Shown: positions 38,542-52,829 of the stretch, piece after piece
Layout of the letters: the number at the start of each line of letters is the position of its first letter
How positions within the stretch are numbered: position 1 is the stretch's first letter
Assembly (NCBI GenBank): GCA_026874595.1
Contig: CM049306.1
Span: forward strand, 13,849,019 to 13,913,018
DNA length: 64,000 nucleotides
Direction: 5' to 3'
Source: Sipunculus nudus
Lineage: Eukaryota > Annelida > Sipuncula > Golfingiida > Sipunculidae
The notes under the pieces: model-generated
Databases searched by the model: none
Told to the model about the DNA's origin: nothing
What the model saw: the letters and a program-made list of their open reading frames with translations, nothing else
Position numbers and translations under genes: made by a program

Positions 38542-38547
38542 TTTATT
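38542..38547 (-). promoter_or_regulatory. Possible polyadenylation signal of the 38865-39932 gene
   Basis: TTTATT on the + strand reads AATAAA on the minus strand, about 320 bp after the stop codon. No independent support. Confidence 0.3.
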
Positions 38548-38864
38548 TATATGAATATAATCTCACAAAATCTCATGGTGTCATCAGCGGTTTTCAATGT
38601 GTACCGCCTGTGTACACTAAAGGATCTTTTCTCTCTTGTGTTTAATTCCTCTACCGTCGTCTTCTACTTATGAATGTGAGATTTCCTTACCTATGAAGCT
38701 TCAAGGTATAAAGCCTACAAGGTTTTCCTCAAGAGTATACAAGTTTCTCATATATACAGTTCGAAGTCAGTTGACGTTATCTTGCGCTGTTCCCACTAGC
38801 ATGCAGGAATAGTTACATGCTAGCTTATAGCTGGATAGACGGTCTAACGATATAAAACACTAAG

Positions 38865-39932
38865 TCATGTTTTGTCTTTGTACGTTTTGTATGTTAAAAG
38901 GCTAGTTTGAACAGACACAGAATCTTCTGTTGCCAACTCCTTCGATTCATGTAATTTGAGGATCCCCTTGCGTGGCCACACTGGGCAGTTAGAGCTGTTT
39001 TTCTCACCAAAAGAGAACGTGACACTTCTTTGCCTCGGCTGTGGACTCGATGGTGGGGTCTCGTGACTGGACACATCCTCAAGGCTCTGAGTGTTAGGTT
39101 TCTTTTCCTCGACATCTTCCGTATCTGAAACGCTACCACTGCTGCTTACATAATTCAGATTTATCAAACAGCGTTCCTTTTTCAGTGTCCTTTGGATTAT
39201 AGTACGGTAAAAGTTTGGCTGACACCAACCATCTGACGAATTCTGATGCATACTTATTTGAGTGCAGAGATATTCAGGCTCTGCTTTTTGTGAGGATTTG
39301 CTGGGTTGATCATCATTCACGGTTTCGACTTTTAGTTGACCTTTGACCTTTCGCTGTGGGCGGGACAAGGATGGCATTGGACCAGAAAATGTATTGCTGC
39401 GTCTTCTACTCCCAGATTCTTTAGCAGATGATTCGAGAACCTTTCCGGTAGTGTGCGAGTATGTATTACTGCGTGGTCGGTATCCATTCTCTTTAGGTGG
39501 TGAACTAATACTTTGAGATTTGCAACCAGGCCACGTATCACCAAGAGCTCTTCGAATAAAGTCAAGGTGACCTTGACTGTATCGTCTGGCCTCGGGATCC
39601 CACAAGTCACTGACACTGTACTTATAGTTTAAACATGTTTTATTGACAGGTGAACCGGCAGGCAGATTTTGGTTGGGCGAGGCTGGATCTTCTCTTTGAC
39701 AAGTCTTTGACCCGTCTACCCACCCTGACAAACGTGGCAAATTTCCAGAAGCAGTTGCAAGGTTTCGATCTCCAATCTTCGGCAGTACCGTTTTCTGTCC
39801 ATCATCTTTTGCATAAGTGGGCGCTTTGTTTCTAACGCTCCCACATAAGTCTAGCTCTAGCTTTTCACAAATCTGACGATACTGATTGTCTCTAGACAAT
39901 ATCATATCGGGGTTTCTTTCTTTAACACTCAT
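38865..39932 (-). CDS. Uncharacterised Ser/Arg-rich protein with RVxF-like motif (last or only coding exon)
   Basis: From ATG at 39932 to TGA at 38867-38865 the frame gives 355 residues. It stays open upstream to a good acceptor (tgtgtttacag, intron end at 40000), so this may be the final exon of a longer gene. No transmembrane segment, signal peptide or known domain is recognised. It is hydrophilic and Ser-rich, with two related basophilic motifs (R-P-R-S-N-T-Y-S and R-R-R-S-N-T-F-S), an acidic Ser stretch (S-V-S-D-T-E-D-V-E-E), a Pro-directed cluster (T-P-P-S-S-P-Q-P) and, near the C-terminus, R-S-V-T-F-S-F plus P-R-K-G-I-L-K-L. The first pair resembles PKA/14-3-3 sites and R-S-V-T-F a PP1-docking RVxF motif; a phosphorylation-regulated adaptor is a guess. 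The length of the frame and its clean composition argue that it is real. Confidence 0.65.
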   Translation of the reverse strand: MSVKERNPDMILSRDNQYRQICEKLELDLCGSVRNKAPTYAKDDGQKTVLPKIGDRNLATASGNLPRLSGWVDGSKTCQREDPASPNQNLPAGSPVNKTCLNYKYSVSDLWDPEARRYSQGHLDFIRRALGDTWPGCKSQSISSPPKENGYRPRSNTYSHTTGKVLESSAKESGSRRRSNTFSGPMPSLSRPQRKVKGQLKVETVNDDQPSKSSQKAEPEYLCTQISMHQNSSDGWCQPNFYRTIIQRTLKKERCLINLNYVSSSGSVSDTEDVEEKKPNTQSLEDVSSHETPPSSPQPRQRSVTFSFGEKNSSNCPVWPRKGILKLHESKELATEDSVSVQTSLLTYKTYKDKT

Positions 39933-40000
39933 GCTTAATATCGTAGAACACTTAGATGCTATTTCTGTTACTCCAAAATTGACATACAAAGTTGTGTCCC

Positions 40001-43000
40001 TGTAAACACATTCCACATGTAAGATATTCCTTGTGATCTCTGCACCCTTGTCCTGTTGATCTTGAGAATGTCACGGCGTGTACAGCTGTATGGACAACAT
40101 TTGGAAGTGGCAATGTAAAGAGTGTAATTACATCCTATACTTCAAGTGCCAACTTGACCAAGCAATATTTGCTGAATAGTCCACCGTCTCAGTGAAGGTG
40201 ATAAGGTTCCCATTGACTTTTTCTGATCGGCGGTTATCGTCAAATTCAAATGCAATCAACTTTTATAAGGGATACTTAAATCTGATTAAATGGTTGTCCC
40301 CCTTTCTTAAGACACATTCATCACCTCATTAGTCCTGCATATTTCCAGGTTAAGCTGTTTCGTTTCTAGACACATTGTGTTCTCGCTGCGTGACAAGCGC
40401 ATTATTTGGTCGACAGAAACGTCAACACGTTACCTTGTACTTGCATCTTAATTCACCACGCAACAGAATTTGAAATGAGGAATTTGACAACCCTCAAGCT
40501 GAAGTTGTTTCCTTTCTGACATTTCGATAAAAGCACTCTTGTGTATAAATCAATAATTTCCCCCTGGATCTTCCGATTTCGCTGAGACAGCTGAGGATCT
40601 TTAATTGAAACAATTGGAGTGGTGGTTCTTGGGGTTGGTTTCCTTAATCAATTCTCAGCAGGAATGGGAAAGCTGCGACGGTTCAATATATATACAGACC
40701 CAATGGCCCTGTAATATCATTGCTTCAAGCTGCGCTAAATAAGAGCCAAATATTACCTTTGTCCCATACTACACGGCGCGCTAGCAGTACCCGGGGCTAC
40801 CGGCAGAATGATACAGATCGATTTTCACAAAACATGGGCCCGGGGGTCTGCAGACTGATTTGCCAAACGTCAGGATCTGTCACTGTCAACGTCATAAACT
40901 GATCTCACCCGGATAATATTTCAAAAGAGTACATGACAAGGTGGGCTGCACTGGGCTTTCCAAAACAGGATTAGTGTCACTGTATTCGGCACTGCCTTTA
41001 GGTCATAACAATAAAATGTATACACAAGAGCGGTCAGGATGGGCTTGATGGGCGGGATTAGTGATTGAATTCCGTTATTTCGTGTATATTACCAGGTCCA
41101 CTGTGAACACTCGCCCCGCTTGACCCCCATTAATAGAAGACCGGACTTGCATTAAGTTTTACATATATATTGCATTATAAAGTATAAAGTATAAAACCAA
41201 AATAGTTCCTATTGGTGTACTTGTTTGTATCTTTTCGGTCCTATTTAAGTGTAGTGTACATGGTGCGGTATGTTTTCTAAAGCTGTGGTCTGTTGTCCAA
41301 TAAATGCTGTAAATTAACTGTTCCTTCTTATCTCTTATATATGAAAACGTGTCAGGATGGCAGTTGTCATGGACCTGGCGACGTGCTGTTAACGTATCTA
41401 CTGTTAACACTCCTTAGCCATAATGCTTTATTGTACATTTCATGTGGCGGACAGCGCATACAAAGCACCAGACAAGGTAAATGTACCACTGGCCCTCTAT
41501 CTTCTGACCTTTGGCATACAGCCATGTCACGTCCGACCTTGATTCTGCAAAAAGTCCCCTCTCCCCGAAAATACCATAAATTTATTATTACCATTGCGTT
41601 GCTCTTGTAAATGTTGGCTTTCCTCTTGTTTGCAACTCCTGTAATAAATTTCAGTCGTAAATGTTGACGGTGTCCATTCTAAAACCTTGTATACCTTGCA
41701 AGGTACAGTTATAAATAACTAAAGCTAAAAACTTGCCAATATATAGCATATTACACACATTGTATGCCGTTATTAATGTTTTCAACCGCAATTTTCAATC
41801 TTATGCTGTGTATCAGTAAAAAAATGACTCTATGAGCCCTAAACATCTGAATTACGTATTTAATCCTGTAACTGTCTCGTTTGTTTTAAAATTATTTGAC
41901 AATCAGTAAAGTATAAATCCAACCAGCAGTGTCCAGCACCATTCTTGATGTAAGACTGCATTAGTAAATCATTTTCAAGTAATTTTTCCAGTATCATAAT
42001 ATAACCTCAAACAATTCCCTGCCATATCTGAATATCGGTATTATTTTAGACGGTGGCACTTAGTCGTTGTCACACAACTCCCCTGTAGCCACGCCTAGGA
42101 AATGGTCCTGAAGTGGTTCAATACCAAGTATATAATTTAAGAAAGCATTTTTCAAATACCCCTCCCCCTTTAGCCTGAGAGATTTGACATTTTTTGGGAA
42201 ATTTTGCAAAGGCAGTATCCCAGTACTATCCATTAGAAATATCCGGTACGCCTAAGTACTTAGCGGGTGATCTCGGCTAAAAACAGGCCGTGGTCGCGCG
42301 GACCAGTCCGAATAAAAGAATGGCCAATACACTAGCATGTATGTATGTATATGTGTGTGTACGTGTGTGTTTTTGCACTTTTACTTCCGTTGCTAAAATT
42401 AATATACGAACTAGGAAAATTGAAGAGCGCCCAAAATGATAATGAACGTTTATTGTTTATTTTAATTTTGATTGAAAAAATTCATATAGTTTTCATATGA
42501 ATTGCTATAGCAAAAGGATTTTACGTTGCAGTCAATTCAATGCGCATTTATTTTGTCCAGAAAATATATATCTTAGCTTGGCTACAGAAGTAATAAATGA
42601 CTGAGGGTCGTGATTTTCACATGTAAATATCAGATGAAGGTTGTTTGTTTACTGGCAGCCAGAGTATGCCCTCGATTCTATAAATAACACGTCAAGTTTG
42701 AGCACCAGGAGTACGAGAGCATTTGGATTTATTAACGGCGTAACTGCGAACAAAATTGTGTACTTGTCAACCATTTCATTTGTGCAATATAAATGAAAAG
42801 TCTGGGCAGCTCCGTGTATAGGGGACCAAGTCAACAGGTTAGCAAACACTGCGGGAGAGAGCTGGTGAGCAAGCACTCGCAACGATTCTTTGTACCGACG
42901 TCATTAAACAAGCCGGGCCGTTTGGTTCACAATGTACCATCACAGTGATATGAAGCCGCGTTCACAATGCGCCCTCATATTTCCTTAACAAATTCTTTTG

Positions 43001-43301
43001 CATATAATATGCGCGGATCTTAAACTTGAAATGTGAAGTTGTGGATTGGGGAAATGAGCTATAGTTTATACTGCATTATTGATTTGATTCATAAAATCCA
43101 CCTCCAACTTGTATCACCATATCCCAGGGTCCCCAGCATTTTAGCTCACCTATAAACTAGTAATTATGAGCTAATCAAACGACGCCCAGTGTCGTCAATT
43201 TATCTTCAAGGGGGGTGGATGATTCGCAGGCGTGGGACTCGGAGCGCAATCAAAGTTGGGGCAACTTTTTCATATACATGTATATATAAATATATATATA
43301 A
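40001..43301. other. Upstream region of the 38865 gene, no supported exon
   Basis: It must hold any 5' exons of the minus-strand gene, but I could not pick one. A hydrophobic open frame with a donor (41341-41476, + strand) and moderately CpG-rich stretches (40770-41120, 42820-43000) are noted only. Confidence 0.4.
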
Positions 43302-44760
43302 CTAGAATACGGGTAGTCGACAAGCGACTACGTGTATCCGCCAAAATCAGAGAAGGACGGGTGAAGTGAGGCATTGATTGAGTGGCAAGGGGATATAGAG
43401 TTACATGTGTTAAATATTAGAATGGATCTCTGCCACATAAACATGATTGTAGGTGGCGTCACCTGTTATTTGAACGAGAAACTATCCAAGATATATACAC
43501 ATGCAAAATTTCATGTGGAAAAGTCAAACCACTGCAGAGATATGAGTAATTTTATCCCACAGCAGACAAACAGATGGACGCTGTGCAAAAATGGCTGCAG
43601 GTGGCGCCACCATTTTTGTTCATGTTATAAAGCTATCCAAGGGCTACATTTGTGTAAAGTTTTTTTCCTGATTGGTCAAACGGTTCCCGAGATATGAGCT
43701 TGGATGTCTGCAGCATAAACGTGAATGTAGGTGGCGCCACCTGTCATAAAATCAAGAAAGCTATCTAGGATGTATACACAGGCCGAATTTTAGGTGAATT
43801 AGTCAAACCACTGCAGAGATATGAGTGATTTTAACCCTAGGCAGATTAACAAATGGACACTGTGCAAACATGGTTGCAGGTGGCGCCACCTTTTGTTGTG
43901 TATGTTATAAAGCTATCCCAGGGCTACATTTGTGTAAAAAAATTTTCCAGATCGGTCAAACGGTTCCTGAGATATATGGATTTATGTGTGGAGTGTTAAC
44001 GTGAATGTAGGTGGCGCCACCTGTCATAAAATCAAGAAAGCTATCTAGGATGTATACACATGCCGAATTTTAGGTGAATTAGTCAAACCACTGCAGGGAT
44101 ATGAGTGATTTTAACCCCAGGCAGATGAACAAATGGACACTGTGCAAACATGGTTGCAGGTGGCGCCTCCTTTTGTTGTGTATGTAATAAAGCTATCCCA
44201 GGGCTACATTTGTGTAAAAAAATTTTCCGGATCGGTCAAACGGTTCCCGAGATATATGGGATTATGTGTGGAGCGTTAACGTGAATGTAGGTGGCGCCAC
44301 CTGTCACAAAATCGAGAAAGCTATCTAGGATGTATATGCATGCCGAATTTTAGGTGAATTAGTCAAATCACTGCAGAGATATGAGTGATTTTAACCCCAG
44401 GCAGATGAACAGATGGACACTGTGCAAACATGGTTGCAGGTGGCGCCACCTTTTGCTGTGTATGTTATAAAGCTTTCCCAGGGCTACATTTGTGTAAAAT
44501 TTTTTTCCGGATCGGTCAAACGGTTCCCGAGATATATGGGTTTATGTGTGGAAACAGACGCACAAACGGACGCTGGGCAGAGACGAAAGGTCAGAGGTCA
44601 AGGTCACTTGGTTAGGCACCAGTTCACATGTGACCCGATAATTTCTGTAAGTTTCGGAAAAATCTGTCCAGTAGTCTCAGAGGAGTTCTCCGGAAACGAA
44701 CGCGGCGGCGGCGGAACCCGGTCAAAAACATAGTATCCGCAAAACTTCATTTTGGCGGAT

Positions 44761-44761
<1 letters not shown>
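43302..44761 (-). mobile_element. Helitron-like element, family A (A5), inverted
   Basis: Read on the minus strand it starts tatccgccaaaatg...ttgcggata (44761-44733) and ends gtagtcgcttgtcgactacccgtattCTAG with TT flanking (43302-43305). Several ggtggcgccacc-centred units lie between. Both flanks are AT microsatellite, so it inserted in, or expanded beside, a (TA)n tract. Confidence 0.6.
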
Positions 44762-44764
<3 letters not shown>

Positions 44765-44806
<42 letters not shown>

Positions 44807-45080
44807 TACTTTTTTGTCTGTGTGAGACAATTCAAATGTATTAAAATTAAGTATAGGGTTTTAAAAGGTTTTGAGTTAATTCTAAACCAGGTTTAGATAT
44901 ATATTTCATAGTACACTCAGCAATCGAACCAAAGTCTATCATTCTAATTATTAATATATTTAATTTCTAATAAATAAATGTTATTATCTGAATATTAGGG
45001 TTGATCATTACAATAACCAACCCCCTTGCTAAAAAGAGTGGGGGATATATACCCCCACCCAATGTATTGACGCCCCTGGA
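44765..45080 (-). repeat. Interspersed repeat G (copy 1, inverted relative to copy 2)
   Basis: The reverse complement of 44808-45080 ('acctggtttagaattaact', 'acacagacaa', 'gggggttggt') matches 48160-48370. On its outer side it adjoins a (TA)n tract. It may be part of a larger element; the boundaries are approximate. Confidence 0.45.
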
Positions 45081-45489
45081 CGCGGCGTCCGTCTAGCCAA
45101 TAATAAATTAATAGACTGGTCAATTGCTTTTATTAGGGAGTCTTAAATTTTTTTAAAGTGAAAAAGACCGTCTTATAATAAATGTGCTGTTAAAACATGT
45201 CTAATAAATGACTGTAGTGTCGGCGGCTCCATTTTTCGACGATTTTATGATCTTTTCGTGTTTTTGATATTTATAATTTGTACCTTTCTTTACATTTTGG
45301 CTTATATTTCATAAACCATATACCCCTCCCCCCCCCCCAATAATAATTATTGGATAAAAGGATGCCCCCCCCCCCCTCAAATACAACAACACACACCATC
45401 CTCTCATTCTGTCAAATTCGAACGAAATTTGCTCAACCGATTTTTTTTAAAACTGCCCTATAGACACATTCAAATAGTGTACAAATACA

Positions 45490-45735
45490 ATTCCAGAAGC
45501 AACTGGACAGTCGATTGGGAAAACGCTCGGCACTCTCTGCTGGCGACCCGGATTCGATCCCCGGCCTGGTCATGAGAGTGGGTAGTCTTGCAGTAGCTCG
45601 TCCAAGGTCGGTGGGTTTTTTTTCGGGTTCGCCGGTTTTCTCCATCTCTATATACAGACTACCGAACGCCATCAACCATAAAATGGAGAGTGCGTTGCAT
45701 TTCTTATTATAACTAGTTGTACACTCTATGTCCAA
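45490..45735 (+). mobile_element. tRNA-derived SINE-like repeat
   Basis: Around 45512-45565 there is a tRNA-like pair of internal promoter boxes: an A-box-like 'cagtcgattgggaaaacgctcgg' and a B-box-like 'gattcgatccc' in 'gacccggattcgatccccggcc'. A non-tRNA body follows ('ggttcgccggttttctccatct'). The acceptor and anticodon arms are not conserved, so it is not a working tRNA gene. Both strands happen to be open here, but without coding character. Confidence 0.55.
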
Positions 45736-45739
45736 AAAA

Positions 45740-47090
<1,351 letters not shown>

Positions 47091-47150
47091 AGAAAGGGTT
47101 TGATTGCCATTCCAGGATCAAAGTGCTCGATACATAAAGTAGAGCTGCTA

Positions 47151-47293
47151 TAAGTTTATAAAAATGCATCAATGCATAAATGACACTACCCGCAGGTTTC
47201 GTGCGCACAGCATGGCACTCAGTCACCTGATGAGTGCCATGCAGTGCGCACGAAACCTGCGGGTAGTGACATTTATGCATTTTTATAAACTTA
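47151..47293. repeat. 143-bp near-perfect inverted repeat (foldback)
   Basis: The arm 47151-47222 (taagtttataaaaatgcat...gcatggcactca) is the reverse complement of 47231-47293, except for an 8-bp duplication (caatgcat) and a few mismatches, leaving a loop of under 12 nt. It is flanked by (TA)n tracts at 47020-47090 and 47291-47315. It could be a small foldback/MITE or a hairpin RNA source; no function is shown. Confidence 0.75.
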
Positions 47294-48159
47294 TATATAT
47301 ATATATATATATATACTTTTCCAAAAGCCACATTTCAGAAGCATCAGATGGTACTTCAAACTGCCCCTCGTAGCGTAAATATTGTAAGAACAGATCGATT
47401 CATAATTGTTAGTCATTTCCATACACACCTACTCATCTTCCACGACATGAGATTCTATCATTCTTGAAAGAACACGGAGTGTACAGAAACTTATCCAAAT
47501 GACATTGAGAGTGGCTAGATAAAGCTGCTTTCTCACTACTTAACTGTCCTTGCTTCCCTGCATTTACTTTTACCAACAGGTGGCGTTGACTTCCAAGGTA
47601 AGGTGATGAGATTTTTTATGTGTTGTTTATTAATACACGCCTGTCTATCCTGGAAAACATTTTACGGATGAATACATAATTCCTATATTTGTAAATATAT
47701 GTGTGCGTGTGTGTACATTTTTCGCCAATATCCACCTTTTTATAGTTAATTGTATTGATGTCGGCCTTCCATGTCACTCAACAATGTTGGCATCCATTTG
47801 TTGATGTATCCTGGGGCGCAATTTCATTTTGCAGATGTTAGTGTATGATGGAGGGGGGGGGGGGGGGGGGGTAAGTTCTGATTTTAATCCTGAAAATCTG
47901 CATTAATTTTTTATTTTTTTTTTTTGCGTTTAATGGTTGGGTTCAGGTGATGGTAATCGTGGTTAAAATGGGTGAATCATGTCGTATTATTGGAATTTAA
48001 ACAATTACTGAAATACTGAAGTTCATTGATATTTGATGATCTCTATGGCACATTTTCCTTACTACCTGATTTGATTTAACTGATTGAATAAAATCCTATT
48101 TTTCTATGGCGAAATGACATTCTTAAATTGCGAAACTGCATGACTGGTTAAAAAAATGA

Positions 48160-48380
48160 TGGGACATGCCCCCCCCCCCCCACCAAACTGGAATGGTTAT
48201 AGGGGCATTAGGGGGTTGGTGTATATCTTCCCTACCCATTTGACATTTATATATCTTAACCTGGTTTAGAATTAACTTTTACTGGTAACATGGTACCCTT
48301 ACTTTTTAAAACCTTGTACTTAATTGGTATACATTTGAAATTCTTCACACAGACAATAAAAGGTATATATATATATATAG
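48160..48380 (+). repeat. Interspersed repeat G (copy 2)
   Basis: It contains 'aacctggtttagaattaact', 'aaaaccttgtacttaat' and 'cacacagacaataaaagg' followed by (TA)n, in the opposite orientation to 44765-45080. A poly-C run (48168-48181) opens it. Confidence 0.45.
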
Positions 48381-49328
48381 GTGCCATCAATTACCTTTAG
48401 CTAAGATAATGTGTTCTGCATAGTTTATACCACTGTTACATTATCAATAGTAAAATTGAATGGATGGGTCACTTGTCTGAATGTATGCCCTAATTTCAGT
48501 ATGTTACACATATACATACATACATAAACTGATAAATATATATAGGTTTATATTAGGGATGCATGGAAAAGTTTAAAGCAATTTGAATATTCTTTTTAAG
48601 CTAAATAAATAAGTTATGTGACCTGCATACCAATGTTTTGTCAGTATAAACAATGATAATAACATATTTGTGTGCCATGATGTGTGAGTATTTTTGTCGT
48701 TCTGACTTTTGCAGATTTCTGTGCTAACTGTTTTTAAAGTACTGTTACATAAATGAGTTGGTTTTCTTTCTTGTATATATTCTTTGCAAGGAACCTTGGG
48801 TCCATCCTGCAGTGTAATATCTAGAACTTTACTTCATTCCATTGTTCACTCGTGTAAGGTATTGCTATGATGTTTGGACTGCACCAAGTGAGTGCACAAC
48901 AGTGTAGACTTTATTGACAAATGGATTTAATCCCTCTGCTTTATAATACCAAATATCTCCACCAGATATCATTCTCAGTGCTTCCCTTTTAAGTAGAGAG
49001 GAAGATGTACTAAAAGACAAATTGATTTCACCTCTGCATAAGAATCAACTGTAAACTTTGATTACTAATCCTAAGGCTTATCTCTCCTTAAATTTACGTT
49101 CATCATAATTTTTAGATCTCATACAGAATCATTTAAATAGACATAAGGACAGAGACACATATGGAGCTGAAATAAAATCATTCAGCTTCCCCGACAGATA
49201 GGCCATATTTAACAAAGACTGGAAAGGCATTGAGAGAGCTTCTGGCACTTACTTATTTATTCGATCTGAATCCCATTATTATGTATAGATCATCAGGTTA
49301 CTTGTGAAATATTGTCCATCCATTATAC

Positions 49329-49384
<56 letters not shown>
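49329..49384. repeat. (TA)n microsatellite
   Basis: Uninterrupted TA dinucleotides. Confidence 0.95.
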
Positions 49385-49386
<2 letters not shown>

Positions 49387-49599
49387 TCATTAGTTGCACA
49401 GAAGCATGCCCAGGACAACCAGGGTTATTAATTTTCCTGGGAAATAAGGCTATTTCCCTGGGCAGTGGGAATTTCTGGGATTTCCCAGGAAATACTTGGA
49501 ATTACCAGAAATTACTGCATGGGAAATAATAGTTACACCTTTCTACTGTTGTTTTATTATATTTCATAGGTTGTCTAAAATTATTATTACTATGCAGGT

Positions 49600-49777
49600 A
49601 ACTCCTCCTGCCTGTTTTCTGAATTTGTCTTTATCAAGTCTCATTCACACCTTATACACCTGCAAGTATGATTATCTAAATAGGTCAGTGGGATTGTGGA
49701 ACAAGCTATCATTATTTAATTGTAATAGCATGCTTGAATGGAAACAGTTGGCAGTATCCAGAAGTGTATATGATTAA
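49600..49777 (+). pseudogene. Possible remnant of the 3' end of a LINE-type reverse transcriptase
   Basis: The frame ending at 49775-49777 carries Y-D-Y-L-N-R-S-V-G-L-W-N-K-L, which resembles the 'R...WN.LP' motif near the C-terminus of many non-LTR reverse transcriptases. The upstream 0.7 kb is stop-ridden and no catalytic YxDD is visible, so this is at best a decayed fragment. Confidence 0.25.
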
Positions 49778-52700
49778 CCACATAACCATAACCCCTGCAC
49801 CAGTTACATTTATCATCACAAGAAAAGGAAATGACCGATGAAGTCAAAATTGGATTGAGGTGTGAACAATTCTTATTTAAATTAATACAATCAGAAATGA
49901 CATCATGGAATAAGAATCTTTATAATTGTTTCCAAACTACCCTCGTGCTGTTTTTATAATGGAAAAAACTTTATGTTAAATAAATATAGTTAGGCAAGTT
50001 GCAAAGCCCCCCCCCCCTTAATTAATATAATATAGTTTAATACTAACTCCCCCCCCCCTACATTCCTACATTTTGCATTTGCTTCTGATGCTTCTGTTTG
50101 TCTGGACATTATTCACAATGTATTCAATGCAGAGGTGCCTTGAATTGATGATCGCCACATTTTATATAATGAAACCAAACTGACACATAGTGAGATCAAA
50201 ATTGCTGAGAATAATTAAGTTGATAATCTCATTCCTGAGTTCAGTGCATTTTTGTGCTGTTATTGTGTACATATCTGACACGAATATAGCAGCAAGATCC
50301 CTAAATTATCCATTTCTCACATGTCCATTTCCAATGATGTGAATTGTTAGGTTTTCAACATACATTTATGAAAAACCACGACAGCATTTTCAATAATTTA
50401 AAAAACTCAGTGGTCATTCCCTATAGATGTGAGTGTAGTAGTCTATGTAGACACCAAGGATGGTTAGTGGGGTTTAAAATAATTCTTTATTTCTCAACAA
50501 AGCTCCAGATACCATAAAATATATTCGTTTCAGTTTGAGGTAAAGGTGCAGTACAGGTGACCTGCCTAAATCAAGCTCCCTTCCTTACTGGTGGTCCATC
50601 CTTATTTTTCTTGCTTCCACATGGCGCCTACTTGATGATTTGATCAACATGCACAATTTTTTATAACTATCACATAAAAAAACATTAAACTTGATTCAAA
50701 GGAAAAATTAGGTATGAGTAACGCCAGTTTTCTGCAGGCGAGGTTTTTTTCTGTTTCAATAAATCAAAGCATGTTTGTTGACTTTTTTTAAAGAAAATTT
50801 ACTCGAGATTCCCCCCCCCCCTGAAAAAAACCCCCAAAATTCTAGATCCAGCCAAACTTATTTTTAATTATAAGTATTTATTATTTATTATGAAGTTATA
50901 GCAAATATTGTTAGTAATTTTAAATAATACTACAGTTCTATTAATAGTAGTGTCAGATAGATTGAGGCATATAGTCGAAATGCAGTATAGGTTACCTGCT
51001 ACAAGTTATATCTGGCATTACTCAAACTTAATTTAATTTTGACATGTCTTATTTTTATGTGAATCTTTTTAAAAAGTATGCAGGTTGATTGAATCATCCA
51101 AGTAAGCTCAATGTGGAAGAAAAAATAAGGACAGACCACGGCACCAGTAGGGAAGCCAGTTTTAATCAGGTCAGCTGTACTGCACTTTATTCTGTATCTG
51201 AGTCGATTGGTTTTGAGTACGCCAGCGGCCTCCGTAGAGGCTTCTAGACTTTTAGTTTTAAATAGAGCACCTTCTCATTGAAGCTAAAGGCGACGCGTTG
51301 TAAGTGAAACGTAAAACCAAACGGGGGTTATTAAACCTATGACGGTCCAATGACAGTTCCTCTTACAACACTGCGGGCAAAACATCACGTGAAATACTTA
51401 CAGAGAAATTTTAATTTCATAGAGGCAACGTTTGTCAACTGTTTACACCGAAATTCCATCAGTGTTCTCAGATGAGAGTCGCCAGTTACAGTGGCAATGG
51501 TGGACAATTGTATACACGCCGCCACCAGGTGGAAATTTACGTAACTACACGAACAAGTGAAATCGAATGAAAGGGTCCTGTTTTAATATTAAATTCTTGT
51601 TATCTGTACATACCAGAACCGGAAAGTTAACTTTCTATGTATAGTCTTGTCCCTTCTCCAAGGTATGGATAAGTTTATATATGACCCGGAAGCAATTCTT
51701 CCAATTTGAACGATAGATTGGTTCCCGTGAAAAAATCTTGACTATGAATTAAAAAAAAATGAGTATAGTGCAAGACTATTTACTTGTCTTGCATACCCAG
51801 AATACATGAGGTAATGCCGACGACGAGACGCTGCTAGCCACCTTGGCCTTGTGCATCTTAAGGAAACACACCCTACCTGTGCTGTAGGGAGTTAGTTTGC
51901 TAAGTATATTTCCGAAAACACCTTCAACACCTTTTGACATTAAATGCACGATTATAATAATAATAAAATATTAATATAAATTGATCTGCTTTTCCCATAC
52001 GATGCTCAAAGGCGTAGGCAGAGGCGTTTTCTCACCCCCACCCCGAAAACCATGGCAGGGGTGACTAAAATGTATGATAGATATATCAGGCAGTCTTACA
52101 GTTATAGTGTATGGTTGTCACCCATCAAAGGCTTCAAAGACCATGAGACATTTCGTCAAAGAAGATGACCATAGTTCTTATTATGAACAACTGCAATTAT
52201 TACCTATATAAACTTACTGATATTTATTATAACGGATTATGACCTTGAACCTCGGTCTAGACTGTTTGGATATTCATGGTATGGTTTTTAATATTGATCC
52301 TCTTCAGTATATTCATTACATATCAAATGGTGCATTGGCGTTACTACTTATCAGAGAGAGTACCAATCAGTCAATTCCTGATTAAGAATAAAGGATTTTT
52401 TTTATTAGTAGTAGTTATTAGTGGCCTGTGATAAGCAGGCTTGGGTTCAAATGTATAAATGTCTCTGCATTTGAAATTAATCAAGAATTTCACCTGCAGA
52501 TGGCGCCCCTCTGTGGTGGCCTACTCCATGTCGATGTGAAATGGTATATTTGGCCAATCCCTGAATACATCAGATAATGTTTTTAATCTTTAATATTATG
52601 GTGAAGTGTATCTCAGGAGAATGACATGATGTTTGCAATACTTTTATCATTATATAACATCTGTTACCAAATTTCACAGGAATTGCTATCATTTTTATTA

Positions 52701-52829
52701 AGGGAAATATATATATTTCTATGGGTAAAGTATACTTATATCATTTGCATTATTTTCATTTACGATGGCCATATACTGTTAAACAAACCAATTCGATTAA
52801 CCTCCAATTTAAAGCTGTAAAAAGGAGGC
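49778..52829. other. Non-coding sequence with short poly-C runs
   Basis: Poly-C runs lie at about 50007, 50050 and 50810. 'gtaagtgaaacgtaaaaccaaac' near 51300 looks like a retroposon tail, but no body could be delimited. No gene was recognised. Confidence 0.4.

Noticed and set aside
41341-41476. Hydrophobic + strand frame (M-K-T-C-Q-D...) ending at a GT donor
   Set aside because: It is signal-peptide-like in part, but the charge arrangement is poor, and no promoter or partner exon was found.
42649-42882. 77-codon minus-strand frame
   Set aside because: No motif, no splice or polyadenylation support.
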